DNA of 64,000 nt, from contig NC_080569.1 in the NCBI RefSeq assembly GCF_030253575.1, positions 13,223,501 to 13,287,500 of the forward strand. The letters are read 5' to 3'. The stretch's first letter is position 1; each line of letters starts with the position of its first letter. This DNA is from Rhododendron vialii. Lineage: Eukaryota > Streptophyta > Magnoliopsida > Ericales > Ericaceae. Positions 47,297-58,870 of this stretch are shown in pieces. Below the pieces are notes generated by a model that saw only the letters and a list, made by a program, of their open reading frames with translations, did no database searches and was not told the origin of the DNA. The translations under genes were made by a program, and so were the position numbers.

Positions 47297-47301
<5 letters not shown>
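41808..47301 (-). CDS. NF-YB11: Histone-fold NF-YB11 / DNA polymerase epsilon DPB3-like subunit
   Basis: Exons on the minus strand are 47301-47093, 46182-46064 and 42085-41808, in frame, giving 201 residues. The histone fold covers about residues 21-105 (ELPKAIVRRVVKEKL, EALMAFSESARIFIHYLSAMAND, RQTINAEDVFKALEEMEF). The motif pattern fits the POLE3/DPB3-like group (NF-YB11 in Arabidopsis) and not the CCAAT-binding NF-YB core. Such proteins pair with an NF-YC-like partner in the replicative polymerase epsilon or chromatin remodellers. The tail is Lys/Glu-rich and contains a direct repeat of 36 and 37 residues (KNAGKRSASKAKEANKKK...EEDMQDQG). I chose ATG 47301; an in-frame ATG at 47400 would add a low-complexity Arg-Glu stretch translated from a (GA)n leader. 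Intron 2 (4.0 kb) has a nested hAT/SINE insertion. Confidence 0.9.
41858..42079 (-). repeat. 111-bp tandem duplication in the NF-YB11-like last exon
   Basis: Two near-identical coding units lie in tandem. The GATCTTGCAT marker occurs at 41861 and 41972. They differ mainly by one AAG codon in the Lys run. The duplication keeps frame and the stop lies 18 codons beyond it. Confidence 0.9.
42139..42186 (-). other. Possible 48-nt cassette exon in NF-YB11-like intron 2
   Basis: On the minus strand, CTTTCCTTTCAG is a strong acceptor before 42186 and CGCAAGG|GTGCTT a weak donor after 42139. The 48-nt insert would keep phase 1 and add 16 residues without a stop. Read in another frame it gives KIQDPNRYQDMLAFAR, which also looks protein-like. 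It may be a relic of another exon. Confidence 0.25.
43171..43295. repeat. ~73-bp tandem duplication in NF-YB11-like intron 2
   Basis: Two units start ATCCTTCTGCACTGA and run through GATGTNTCTAGGA to GATGATTTCCA, with about 10 differences. Confidence 0.75.
43556..44260. mobile_element. hAT-like element of the GAGCC family, split by a SINE
   Basis: The left end CTTGCTGCAAATGAACCAAG and the right end (inward TAGGGCTGCAAACGAGCCCA) are imperfect inverted repeats. GGCTCG/CGAACC motifs cluster near both ends, as in 28921-29426. It lies inside NF-YB11-like intron 2 and is interrupted by the SINE at 43955-44089. Confidence 0.6.
43955..44089 (+). mobile_element. Au-like SINE, 5'-truncated
   Basis: A perfect 14-bp target duplication GACCTGTATGAGAG lies at 43941-43954 and 44090-44103. 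The body has GGTTAGGTCTGTCTCCAATC, a C-rich segment and GATTGGGGACTACATGGG, ending in a TTGTTGTTGT-like tail, the Au SINE 3' signature. It is ~135 bp, shorter than full Au SINEs, and its A and B boxes are not evident. Confidence 0.75.

Positions 47302-47341
<40 letters not shown>
47302..47341 (-). repeat. (TC)n microsatellite in the NF-YB11-like leader
   Basis: About 20 TC units end exactly at the start codon; on the gene strand this is a (GA)n leader. Read through, it encodes a spurious Arg-Glu stretch. Confidence 0.9.
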
Positions 47342-47342
<1 letters not shown>

Positions 47343-48676
47343 ACAAAATCAGAATAGGATGTTCTTCTGTGGCGCGTTTTCTAGGTTTCGTTCCCGCCAC
47401 TGCAAAGGTAAACTAGCCCATCTCCGATATTTTACCCCTTTTATCTCTTTATATTTATATTTATACTATTTCGTAAGCACTCGTCCCCTCTCACTACCAA
47501 TATAGAATCCTCTCACTCCCAATATTAATAGGCAAAGGATTAACTAATAGGAAAAATAAACTTGAAAATTTTGTGTGAAATAAGTAAGATTCATCGCAAA
47601 TACCTACCCTTTTGGAGTTTTAACATTTTTATTAGAATATTTCCAACCTTTTACTCATAATTTTACTCAAATAGGAGTATGAGTAAAAGTTTCATTTTGG
47701 TACCAAATATTCCAAATGGCAAACCCAAATCTCAGCAGAAATTTAAGTAAAAACGTTATTGTTATAAATTTAGGAGGGGAGAAATAGCTTTGAAAATTTT
47801 ATTTATTCCTTGATTTGAGTAGAACTCAATTGAATATAGATTTGAGTAAAGAAGTGGAGTGGATTTTTAAAGGATCTTACTGAAATTTTGAGTTTAAGTA
47901 AAAAGAAAAGGTTAGGTAGTAGAGAATCTAGAGATGCTCTTAGCCAAATAAGGGGATACCCAAATCCATACCATGTTTTATAAACACCTCTTTTCACTTT
48001 TTTATTATTTATAGGAAAAATTAGCTATAAGTACGATAAAATAGTTTTCATTTAGGGGAAGAACGCCATTAAAATAGTTTTTAGTAGAGGTCTTTCAACT
48101 TTTTGAGTTATTGAGCGATAAAAACAAAATATATTTTCACGGAAAAACTACCCTAAGTTAAAGTATTATAGGATTTAGGCACTTTCATTGGATTTTAGAG
48201 TGCATTTTCTTATTATAGGGTTTTAGTAGTTTAGGCACTTTCATATGATTTACGATTTTAGGCACTTTTATTGGATACCCTAGGGTTTCAGGACTTTCAG
48301 TTATTAACTTTCACTAATTTTGCAAAAAGTGTATTTTAGTAATCATGTAACACATTTGTCTTTATTTTTTATTGCAAAATGTGTTTGTCCTTGAGCTAAA
48401 AAAATGTAACTATGAGAGATTTTTGGCTTATCTCCATTTATTAACTGTGTCATTTCAAATCAATTTTCGGAAGGAAAACTTTAAAAAAAGAAAAAGAAAA
48501 ATACCACCCGCTAAACTTAAACAACATTGGACAAGCAGAGCACTCCATAACTTTGGCCTTGCTTTTGGGCACCGGCTCCATCCTCAGTTGTAAACATGGA
48601 GTACTAATTATGAAGGAAAACTGCGAGCCGAGGATTTTATATATGGAGATAATATCAGCGCAATTTACTCTTCTTC
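47342..48676. other. NF-YB11-like promoter region and spacer
   Basis: GTTCCCGCC at 47390-47398 is close to the E2F site TTTCCCGCC, which would suit a replication gene, although the first position differs. The rest is AT-rich. A degenerate repeat at 48160-48300 is the inverse of 12115-12345. No gene was recognised. Confidence 0.45.
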
Positions 48677-49195
48677 TGTTGGGATGGTTCAAATTCCAGA
48701 TTAATTAAAAGTCTTGCACATGGTTTTTTGTCTCTGGAACCGAAGTGATGCTGGTGTTGGCTGATTTTCTTCATTGCCGTGTGACCTTCCAATTTCCTTG
48801 ATGGGAACATGTAAAATGTTATTAATGCAGGGGTTAATTGGTAGGTGGTTAACTGATTATATAATGGCATGAAAAGTGTTTTTGGCAACAGAGAGGAAGA
48901 GAAAAACAGTGTGTGCAAGTGTAAGTCAAGTCTTGTACTTGGTGTGAGAGTGAGTTTTTGGTGAGAGTGTGTGTATAAGGGGTTGGGTTTGGGTTTTCAA
49001 ATTCGGGTGTTCTCTTGTACTAATTCTCTCATAGTGAAAGAACGGGATCCTCTTCGTGGAGTAGATGTGTTATTGCCGAATCACGTAATTCTTGCGTGTC
49101 TCTTTCTATTTTATTTTTCATCGTACTTCAATTGGTTGCGATTGTGGTTGTGTTTGAATCTCGGTTCTTGGGTGCTTCCGCGTTTAATCCCAACA
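48677..49195 (+). repeat. 5' LTR of the Copia element
   Basis: This 519-bp LTR runs TGTTGGGA to CCCAACA. A TATATAATGG TATA-like box lies near 48858. It is followed at once by the primer-binding site. Confidence 0.93.
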
Positions 49196-49259
49196 AGTGG
49201 TATCAGAGCCAGGTTTGGTTCTTGACCGGTGTTTGAGATTCGGTTCCATTACATCCACA

Positions 49260-50452
49260 ATGAGGGCAACGATCAACTCTCAGTTTTCTCTTGAGCAGTT
49301 TAATGGAAGCGATAGCTTTACCCTATGGCAAAGGAGGGTGAAGGACATCCTTGTTCAACAAGGGTTGGCTAGGTTGTTGAAGGGAAAGGATGTGAAGCCA
49401 GAGACGATGAAAGATGATGATTGGGAGGAGTTGGAGTCGAAGCGTGTGAGCACTATTCGGCTCTGTATTGCTGATAATATTATCAACCATGTTGTGGATG
49501 AGGATTCGGCATCAGCCTTGTGGGAGAAGTTAGAAAAGCTCTACCTTGCGAAGAGCTTGACCAACAAGTTGCATTTGAAGCAGCAGTTGTACAAGCTAAA
49601 AATGGAGGAAGGTGGGAACCTCATAGAGCACATGAACGTGTTCAATGGTTATTTGGACCAGCTTCAAAAAATTGATGCAAAGATAGAAGAGGAAGACAAG
49701 GCCCTTTTGCTTCTTACTTCACTTCTGACTTCCTATGATATTTTGGTGATGACTCTCTTGTATGGAAAAGATACAGTGAGTTTGGAGCAAGTGCAGTCGC
49801 GTTGATTTCTCATTTTACTCAGAAAAAATCAAGTTCTGAGGGTGGAGAAAATTCGGCACTTGCGGTTCAAAGTGAGAATCGGGGAAAGACATCTGATGGT
49901 AGATCCGGAGGAAACAACAGGTCCGGGTCTAGTTCTAGAGGAAAGGGTGTACAATGCTGCAGTTGCAAAGAATTTGATCATGTGAAGTGCAATTGTCCTT
50001 TGCGCAAGAACAAAGGGAAGAAATTTGATGATGCTTCGAGTGCTAGTTCTTTGGTGGTAGCAGATGATGGAGATCTTCTCATAGTCTCCGAAGGTATAAA
50101 CACTTCTTCTCGTGATGAGTGGATTTTAGATTCGGATTTTACTATGCATGTTTGCTCCAAGAAAGAATTTTTTGATACATTCCAAGAAAAAGATGGTGGG
50201 TCGCTGTTTTTGGGCGATGGAACTCCTTGTAAAATTCAAGGTTTTGGGAATGTAAAGATAAAAATATTTGATGGAGCGGTTCGTACTTTGGGTAGTGTGG
50301 CTTATGTCCCGAAGTTACAAAGGAATCTAATTTCACTTAGCCGGATGGACTCCATTGGCTACAAGTATTTTGCTGGAGGTGGAGCCATGAAAATCACAAG
50401 CGGCGGTAAGGTCCTAAAGAAAGAGAGAAGTGCAAGGGGTTGTATAGGTTGA
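49260..50452 (+). pseudogene. gag: Copia gag and protease fragment, frameshifted
   Basis: Frame 1 (49260-49805) encodes a UBN2/gag-type capsid protein starting MRATINSQFSLEQFNGSDSF and ends at a TGA; the reading continues one frame away from about 49797, so a single-base frameshift is present. The second part (to 50452) has a zinc knuckle of the C-x2-C-x4-H-x4-C type around 49956-49995 and a WILDSD segment where active Copia proteases have D-S-G, so the protease is probably dead. A gag-pre-integrase-like part (FLGDGTPCKIQGFGNVKIKI) follows before another stop. Sequence beyond jumps to the 3' untranslated part. Spread would need proteins from a complete relative. Confidence 0.88.
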
Positions 50453-50787
50453 TTGGCAAAACTGTTTACTTGACAAAGGTTTGGAAACAGCGTGCACAAG
50501 AAAATGGGTACCCAAGGTGTGAGTCTTTTGCGGCAAAGACAAAGTCATGTTTCCAAGTTGCCAATGTTTGTGAGAATGTAAATCCTGCTGGTGGAGAGGA
50601 CGGGTCGAGGTCCTACTCTCGTGTCAATTGATGATTAATTATTGACATGGGGCAGCTACACACGTGAATTGGCCGTGTGGTTTGAATCAAATTGTTGGAC
50701 CTTAATTTGATTCGGGACGTGTAGCTGCCATTTTCAAGGCTTGGTGGTGGAGCATTGATGCGTGGAATTTTCACCAAGGTGGAGATT

Positions 50788-51307
50788 TGTTGGGATGGTT
50801 CAAATTCCAGATTAATTAAAAGTCTTGCACATGGTTTTTTGTCTCTGGAACCGAAGTGATGCTGGTGTTGGCTGATTTCCTCCATTGCCGTGTGACCTTC
50901 CAATTTCCTTGATGGGAACATGTAAAATGTTATTAATGCAGGGGTTAATTGGTAGGTGGTTAACTGATTATATAATGGCATGAGAAGTGTTTTTCGGCAA
51001 CAGAGAGGAAGAGAAAAAACAGTGTGTGCAAGTGTAAGTCAAGTCTTGTACTAGGTGTGAGAGTGAGTTCTTGGTGAGAGTGAGTGTATAAGGGGTTGGG
51101 TTTGGGTTTTCAAACTCGGGTGTTCTCTTTTATTAATTCTCTCATAGTGAAAGAAGGGGATCCTCTCCGTGGAGTAGGTGTGTTATTGCCGAACCACGTA
51201 TTCTTGCGTGTCTCTTTCTTTTTTATTTTTCATCGTATTTCCATTGGTTACGATTGTAGTTGTGTTTGAATCTCGGTTCTTGGGTGCTTCCGTGTTTAAT
51301 CCCAACA
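50788..51307 (+). repeat. 3' LTR of the Copia element
   Basis: This 520-bp LTR is about 96% identical by eye to the 5' copy, which suggests a fairly young insertion. Confidence 0.93.
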
Positions 51308-53059
51308 TCTTCTTCTTCTTCATTTTCTTCTTTTGATAACTCATGCGATCCGTTCAGTTTACGTTCACCTTAATTAATTCTGGGGATCAATCTCGCCATT
51401 CACTAGCAGAGCCGAGTTAAAGTTGAAAAAACCAATGCAATTTGCTTAATACTGACAAGTGATTATACTCAGAAAATAATGCCAGTGGAATTTAAGTAAT
51501 TGATTAACTAATAATTTGGCACCTACCAATTACGTTACTTTTCTTTTTAATTTTTTTGAAATGCAAAATTCTACATCTATCATATTTTAAGGGGGACGGG
51601 AGGGTTGGTGAGAGTTGAACTCCTGACCTGATATATGGAGGAGCTCTAAGTAGAGCGAGCTCCAGCGGCGGAGGGAAGGGATCAGTGGAGGAAGGTGCCC
51701 CCTCTACACTTTTTTTTAAAATTTTTATTGCACTTTAAGTTTTTTATATTTAAAAAAGTACTAATTTATTTCTTCGCACAAATACGCACATATCCAACTG
51801 TTCACTCACTAAAAAACAGGGATGAACATTACCTATTTCATTTCGTATTCATACAAGGTCCCACCCGAAAGACCTAAACTGTTTATTTTGAAAAAAATCT
51901 AAACGAAAGACTTATTAATCTTTTGATCAATCCTCAAAAAATAATATGAATTGCACATTCATGAATGCTTGAGCAAATTATACAAATTTTTTGTCTAAAA
52001 TCTAAACGATAATTTTAAAGCAAGACACGTATTATTTGATCAAATTGTAACGGACATAGGGATTAACGAATTATTATTTTTGCTTGAATTGTTTAAAATT
52101 CAAGGCATGCAAATTGGAAAATGTGGGGTGTTCTACTTTCTAGCCAGTGGTTTGTTTGAAACATTGGGAAATGATTTCTCTTATAAGGATTTGTATGGGA
52201 CAGGGGAGCTCTTGAATTGCTGTTGGATTGAGCCAAAAGCTGATACTTCTTATTTCAAAAAAGAAGAACTTAACTGGCTGAGGACACCTAGCTTTTTCCA
52301 ATTTGCATATGTACAAGTGAGATTATTTTAAGACTCCAATTGTTAGCTTTTTCTGCTTATTTGAATCTGTATGTACAAGTACCATTTAGGGAAAAATACT
52401 TAATTCAAGAGTGTTTAAGAGGAATGATTACGATTAATTAAGACATTACTTGATAATAAGCTATTCTGCAACGTATTCATCAAATAGAATTTGAACTTTT
52501 AATTCTCTTATAAAAAGCTACACCAAACACATAAGTGATAACAACCAGGGCCAAATGTAGAGAAGGAGCCCCTGCTGTGCCCCCAGCATTTGGGCCTTGT
52601 CCCGAGCTAAAAAATGTGATCCAAACCATTCACTTTGTTAAGCTTGACACATATAACACCTCTTCAGAAATTCAAGTTTATTGGGCATCATTTGCTAACA
52701 AACTACAATTATCTTCAATAAATGAACACCATATTAATATGCTTTACAAAATCCAAAGCAAAATAGTTTGATTTGCCATGGGGACTTCACTTTTTGTGAA
52801 AAGAGGGGATATATGCCCGTTACATAGGAGACTTTGAAGTCAAATGTAAAAACCTATTACCGCAAAAAATAACTGAAAGAATAACTCCCATTAAGGTAAG
52901 GATGGATACTCTGACGTCTCCTATGGAAGTGTATAAGCTAGTCTCCTATCGAAGTGTATAAGCTAACCAACTTAGCTAGCCTCAGTCTAAGTTGGCTAAA
53001 ATAAAAAAGAGTTCTTAATCCAACAAATGTATTGGGTCTCGTAAAATAGAGCCAAGCAA
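51308..53059. other. Spacer with no supported gene
   Basis: AT-rich. A possible SINE-like patch at ~51600-51640 (GAGAGTTGAACTCCTGACC) has a B-box-like motif on the minus strand but no clear A box. The frame at 52080-52331 has no homology that I recognise. Confidence 0.4.
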
Positions 53060-53630
53060 GCAACAGATGGTCTCACTATGCCACATCCAAGTATTTGCGA
53101 AGCAAAGTCCTATATCGCCTAGGTACCAAAGTAATATGAAGTATATAAGTGTGAGGGAACTCTCACTTTATGAGCTAGCTTTTGGGGTTGAGTAACATGG
53201 TATCATAGCTAGGTGCTAGAGATGGACAGGGTGCGCTTGAGGGAAGGTGTGAAGCAAAGTCTCACATCACCTAGGTATGAAAGTAACATGAAGTATATAA
53301 GCGTGAGAGCATTCTCATTTTATGAGCTAGCTTTTCGAGTTGAATTCAACCCAAGATCGTGCATTACCGTCGTAAAAGGTAATTCAAATAACATGAAGTA
53401 TATAAGCGTGAGAACACTCTCATTTTATGAGCTAATTTTTCGAGTTGAATTCAACCGAAGATCATGTATTACCGTAGTAAAAGGTAATTCAAATATATAG
53501 TGAACTGATCTCAAAGTGGGGTCCCTAGCTTGGATGTAGGTTTATTGTGGTTCTATATTTGAACTGATCTCAAAGTGGAGTCCCTAGCTTGGGGGTAGGT
53601 TTATTGTGGTTCTCATGTTAGGGATAGATT
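53060..53630 (+). mobile_element. Degenerate LTR retroelement with internal tandem arrays
   Basis: AAGTCCTATATCGCCTAGGT, TATATAAGTGTGAG and CTTTATGAGCTAGC are typical of a common plant LTR. It ends AGTAACA, followed by TGGTATCATAGC, a decayed Met-tRNA primer site (53190-53205). Downstream, the block AACATGAAGTATATAAGCGT...TTCGAGTTGAATTCAACC occurs at ~53287 and ~53394, and the block GAACTGATCTCAAAGTGG...GGTTTATTGTGGTTCT at ~53503 and ~53560. No coding potential was found. Confidence 0.65.
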
Positions 53631-56600
53631 TTTTTCCAAATAGGTTTTGTCATGCAAACACCAAAGGGGAGATTGTAAGTTATAAGAAGCCAAGCTCATT
53701 TGTGTTGGCAATTCAACTAACAAATCACACAGTTTACTATATCCTTTTTATCGAGTTGTATTCTATTTTACTTATCTTTTTAGAGAGTGTTTAAAATTTA
53801 TGTGGAAAGGAGTCATTTTGAACATGTTTTGAGTGTGGGAAAGCCTAAAGAGTTTTGAAAGAGTTGAAATGTTCCAGAACTAGACTTATGTGAAGAGTTC
53901 AAGAACGTTATGGAAGCATGAAGAAATAATAGTTATATTCCCGAAGCAAAATATGAGTCATTGGATCAAGACTGGCTATAAAAAGCAAAGAATGCCTTAT
54001 GTGTGAGATGCATGCTTGGAGTTACGAGTACACCCACTGAAAGAACTTAATAGTTATGTGTTTTCAATACAACTTTTTCATCATCCTCCTATTGTGAGGA
54101 GTTATTGGGAGCATAAGATCAACTCCAACAACCCAAAAATGGGTTCGACCTTCCGGCAGTGCCTACCATCGCCTCCTCCTTCAACCGCATTCATCACTTA
54201 CAATTGTTTGGTAAATAACCAGTCTCTTCTAGTAACCACATGAAGAAAATAACCAATTAGGGGTTGTGAAGAGAGATCCAATCGACAAAGAAGAAACTAA
54301 GGGTAAGAGATTCGATCGGTGGAGAAGAAACCAAGGGAGAGAGAACCGATCGCCAACGTACGTGGAGGCAAAGAAGATAATGAGTGCTTTCGGCCAATAC
54401 AGATCTTCAGTTATGGGCAATCAGTTTAGGGTTTCAAGTCCCCTTCATACAACCTTCATACTTTCTTTTTGTGGCCCATCCCGAACCCACATAAATAATC
54501 TAAATCATTGATCTTGAACATTATGTATGTGAATACATTTTCGTAGAAGAAAAAAACTTAACTGAATACCGATCGATATGTGAATTACTTAAATAAAATG
54601 GACGATTTTAGTTTAAGTTAATTCACATATCTATCAATATCTACTCAATCTCTTAGTTTTTACATGAATGCTCTTCCATGCTTAGTATTCAAGATCAACA
54701 GTTTGAATTGTTAATGTGACTTTCGGATGGATCATAAAAATAGAGTATGTAGGTATATGGTTGATTGAGGTATAGAGGAGAGCCTAACCCAATCAGTTCA
54801 TGCTTCGTGTACTTTTGATGTTTCGACTTAAAACGTACATTTTAAACCCTTTTACTTCTTTGTGATTCAATTATTTACGCACATCAAAATATGTGATTGA
54901 GGTATATAGGGGACTTAGACCCCCTCAACTTTAAAATCATAAATTTACACTCCCTCAACTTTAAAATTAAGTAGGAATTTTTGTTTTTTTTGTCCAAACC
55001 CAAAGAAATTATGGTCCATGTGCTGACAAGTCAAGTATTAGCTGTGAAGTGATAAAAATACCCTCATTTGCAGTTCCTATTACTCATCACCATCACCACC
55101 AAATCAACTCCCGAATGGTGTTCTTGCAGCGGCGGCAGTTGCTAATCTGTTCCTCCAACCCCATTCGCTGCTACCGCTGCCGTACGCAGTGGTAACATAT
55201 GATCCGACCTTCGAAGACAGATTCACACTTGGAACCCACCCCTTCTAATCATTCCAGTTGATTGTGCAATAGGTTAACGCAATGCCTCCTCTAGCATGAG
55301 TTGTATTTTCCAGTTTCTTGACTCTCAAAACGTTTCTGCTTGCTTGCTATTGAAAAGGTTTCAGTCCGTGGCAATTAAGGCTTCCACATTCGTTAATTCT
55401 TGTTGGTTTTAACAATGGAGATATTTTTGTTTCTTTCTTTTGTTTTCTTCGACTATCTTCTTGGAGTAATTGTTTGATAAACTCGTAAAACGTCATCGGT
55501 TCTTGTAGTTGTTTCCTTTGTTCTTAATTAAATCAAGGTCAGTCGACTGTCGCATTCCCATTAGTTAATTCTTGTTAAGTCTTTCTTTCGTTTATTCGTG
55601 TGAAGATTAGTTTTTTTTTTTTTGGGTAAGTGTGAAGATTAGTTTTGTTTCTTTCAAACCATGGAAAGAATTGTGTTTCATGTATGCGAACTAAAGAATT
55701 CCTGCGCAACCATTCACTAATACATTCGACTTAAATCACAGCCTTTTTCTTGGAATCGATAAGAATTCATCAAGTTAGATTTATTTAATTATTTCCTTTA
55801 AGAAAATATTGGTGAATTTTAGTTAGTTCAAATAACAACGAGACTACCAAAGCTACTTGAGTCTAAGCTCGTCTTCGTTTGTTAAAAATTTATTTGAGAT
55901 TGGTTGGGTTTGGTTTGTTATATAACCGAACCAAGCTTTAACATTTTTTGAAACTCGTTAAGATTTCAAATTAAGCTTGAACAAGATACTACTAGGCTTG
56001 TTTGGCTTATTCTGCATAAAAAAATTCAAGCTACTTGAAATCGGCTTGTGTTTGGCTTGATTAAAACTCGTTTGAGATTGACTTGTCTCATAACCAACCT
56101 AAGCTTAAGCATGCTCGTTATTACCTCTAAACGGACGTCCCCACTAATTCATAAGCTTTATTTACCTAAGATTCTGAATTGGTGAAAAGTTTAATTTCTT
56201 TAACCATTAATACCTTCTGCCCGAATTTTCTTTCTATAGTATATACCAAGTTATTTATATGAGAGAAAATGTAAAGTAAAATAATAATATATATTTCGAA
56301 CAAAATGTAACAAAAACATCTATGCTCCTTTTTCTAGTCCCGATATATTTTAGCAAAGTCAGTAATGTGTTTCTTACAATAGTCTTGCTACTCATATTTC
56401 TATGCACATTTTGAAGTTAATTATCAATACACGTTCTAGAATTCATTACACCTTTCCGAATATATCAGTGTAGATTTATGTATTAGTTCACGGATGGCAA
56501 TGGGGCGTGTTGGAGTTGGATTTAGGGTGACCTCACACTTTTTTTTTTTTTTTTGTCTTTAGACTAATGTCAAAATATCACTTGTTTCCACGAAAAATAT

Positions 56601-57000
56601 CAAAAATACCATTTAATACATTAGATAAGGAAAATGAATTGTCTTAAATAGTGAACAATTTTGAACCATATACCGAAACTACCAAAATTATCTGTTAGTC
56701 AATAGCGTGAACTTACATAGTCCTAGTCATTTTGTTGTCTGAGCAGAAAATACCCAGTTGAGTCAGTGCAGGAAGGTCGGAGACATTGACAGGCAGAAGG
56801 AAAAAAAATTGCCTCCTCAAGCCATTGATCTAAAGGTAGTTGAGTGGAACTCGAAACTCTAATTTTTAAGTCACATCTTAAAAAGATCCATCACTTAAAA
56901 TAAAAAATGAAAAGAAAACAATGAAAAAAGAAAGAAAGAGAAAAATCAGTAAGTATTTTGATTCCATTTTCCTATCCGTCCTTTTCTTTTTTTCTTAGAT
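53631..57000. other. Long AT-rich spacer
   Basis: No gene was recognised. A possible third GAGCC-family (hAT-like) relic lies at about 55860-56110 (AAGCTCG, AACCGAACCAAGC, GGCTTGTTTGGC motifs). CCCTCAACTTTAAAAT occurs twice at 54922-54966. No larger structure was seen. Confidence 0.45.
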
Positions 57001-58690
57001 TCCAAACAAACCCTTAATCTCAACCCATCCAATAACCAAAGCATTACTAGGAGTAATTATCTCGTGATCTCAACCCATCCAATAACCAATTAAAGGTATT
57101 AGTGGGGTATCATTATCGCGTGAACACAATCTCACTAAACCGTACTTACAAGAGCAAGATGTCAGTCCACTATGCAATGGATGTTTTTTTATTATTGAAG
57201 TAAAATTCGAAGGTGGACTACGCAAATTTGAGTAATCTTCACCCTAAATGACCCTCTACACTAGCCTAAACTCCCCTTTCTCACACCGCAAACAGCCTTC
57301 GCATCACAAACCACCATCAACTCATGGGTGTGTGGGTTGCTGTCGGAATTGGCTACCGTCGAAATTCTCGTGACGTAGTGCCCCCCACTACTACAAGTTC
57401 TTAGCTACGCGGCTGACAAGCTTAACCGCTAATTAAGCTATGTCTCAACATCTAATTACTTAACCAAAAAGGGGAGAGAGAGAAAATACTCAATTGCCTT
57501 ATGAGATAAGCCTCATTCTTGGCTCGATCCTCTTGTTATCTTCTGAAGCTTCCACTGCACCTGTCTCCACAAACACAACCGACTCCTCGTATCTACCAAC
57601 ATATTGGAGCTAGCTAACCCTTGTATTATCCATGCCTTGCCTCCTAAAAATTCTGACATTTCTCTTAGTATGCGAGTTGCGACAGACATACCACTCAATT
57701 CTCAAAAATAACTTTTTAAAACTTAAACCAAACAAAGCCTTTCAATAACATATGCACTCAGGAATAGTGATGCTTTGAAAATCATGTGATTCTTCAAGTG
57801 AAAGACGCTAACCGAATAGCTAGAGATGCCGCTAGCAAAGATCATATAGCCTACTTGACTACAAGTAGAATAAGTTATGACCCCCGACCTTTTCAACGCA
57901 TTCACTCGATAAAACCAGAGTGGCCGATTGTTAGTCACCTCCACTAGCGAGTAAGGTTTGGTAGGAACCAAGCCATAGAGAAGTGGGCACAAATCTCACC
58001 TCCATTCTTATGACCAACAACAGATCAAATATTGCGACAAGTTAAACATGTGTCCAAAACGAGATCAAAGATGCGACCCTAATAGTCTTTTTCCGGACGA
58101 GTACGTGCATGAGCGAGACTCATATCCCACGCTAGGAATATATAGAAAGAAGGCTCTTATCAAAGGAGAAATCTCCTCGAGATCACCAATCAAGCATTTA
58201 AATGTAAAGCTACTCCACGTACATCTCACGTGCAATGAGAGGAGGAGGATGGCATCGTGAATCCCTGCAACAATATTTATATCGCGGATCCTGTGTTCAA
58301 CACGTACAAATAGGGAATTTTCTTTTTAATAAATGATCACGTTGCATTGTGAAATTCATTTTCGGTGGTTTATTTCTCAAAGTGTATTTGTTTAGGTTAG
58401 TCCCATGCAGATTATCTAATGCATGTTTTTGAATTGCTACGAGTTTATCGCAATCAGAGCCAAGAACCTTTGAGGAGGACGGAGACCAAGCGTCGCCTTT
58501 TAGGCTAGGGGTTTTTCATTTAATTTATGACGAGCTTTTGTGAAATTAGCTTGGGTGGGTTGGGTGGGTCCATCAAGGTACTGTAGAGGTGCATTTGTTG
58601 TCATATTTATGCAAGTAGTTTGGGTGGGTTCATCAAGGTAGTTTGGGTGGTCCATTAAGGCATTTTAGAGGTGCATTTTTTTTTTTTTTG
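57001..58690. other. Spacer with short direct repeats
   Basis: ATCTCAACCCATCCAATAACC occurs at ~57018 and ~57069. A degenerate GGGTGGGT-containing repeat lies at 58550-58670. No supported gene was seen; frames near 57513-57992 and 58048-58260 have no recognised homology. Confidence 0.45.
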
Positions 58691-58696
58691 TGTACA

Positions 58697-58870
58697 GGGG
58701 GATCCTATATCGTGGGCTTCCTGGCTGTAGAGCAGTTGATGTGGTCGTCCATTTCGACAACAGACGGCTCGGGTCAAAAGAAGGATTAAATCCGAGCTGT
58801 CGGCGTCATAATGGACGACCGGATCAGCCGCTCTACAGAATTTCCAGACTCTGTACTACCGTACTACCGG
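58697..58870. mobile_element. Foldback MITE
   Basis: CTGTAGAGCAGTTGATGTGG and TCGTCCATT (58724-58753) pair with AATGGACGACCGGATCAGCC and GCTCTACAG (58809-58838). The turn carries GACGGCTCGGGT and TCCGAGCTGTC, also inverted. Ends are not exact. Confidence 0.65.

Larger units (their letters stand above)
48677..51307 (+). mobile_element. Non-autonomous Copia LTR retrotransposon
   Basis: LTRs are 48677-49195 and 50788-51307, both TGTTGGGA...TCCCAACA, with about 19 substitutions and 3 small indels between them by eye. TCTTC target copies flank the element (48672-48676, 51308-51312). A Met-tRNA primer-binding site TGGTATCAGAGC is at 49198-49209, and a purine tract AAGGTGGAGATTT precedes the 3' LTR. 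Between them lie gag and the start of the protease region only; integrase, reverse transcriptase and RNase H are missing. The internal domain is 1.6 kb. Confidence 0.95.

Noticed and set aside
47302..47400. Upstream in-frame ATG for the NF-YB11-like gene
   Set aside because: It would add an Arg-Glu run translated from a (GA)n leader repeat; the ATG at 47301 gives a normal N-terminus.
51600..51700. SINE from a B-box-like motif
   Set aside because: No convincing A box, tail or target duplication.
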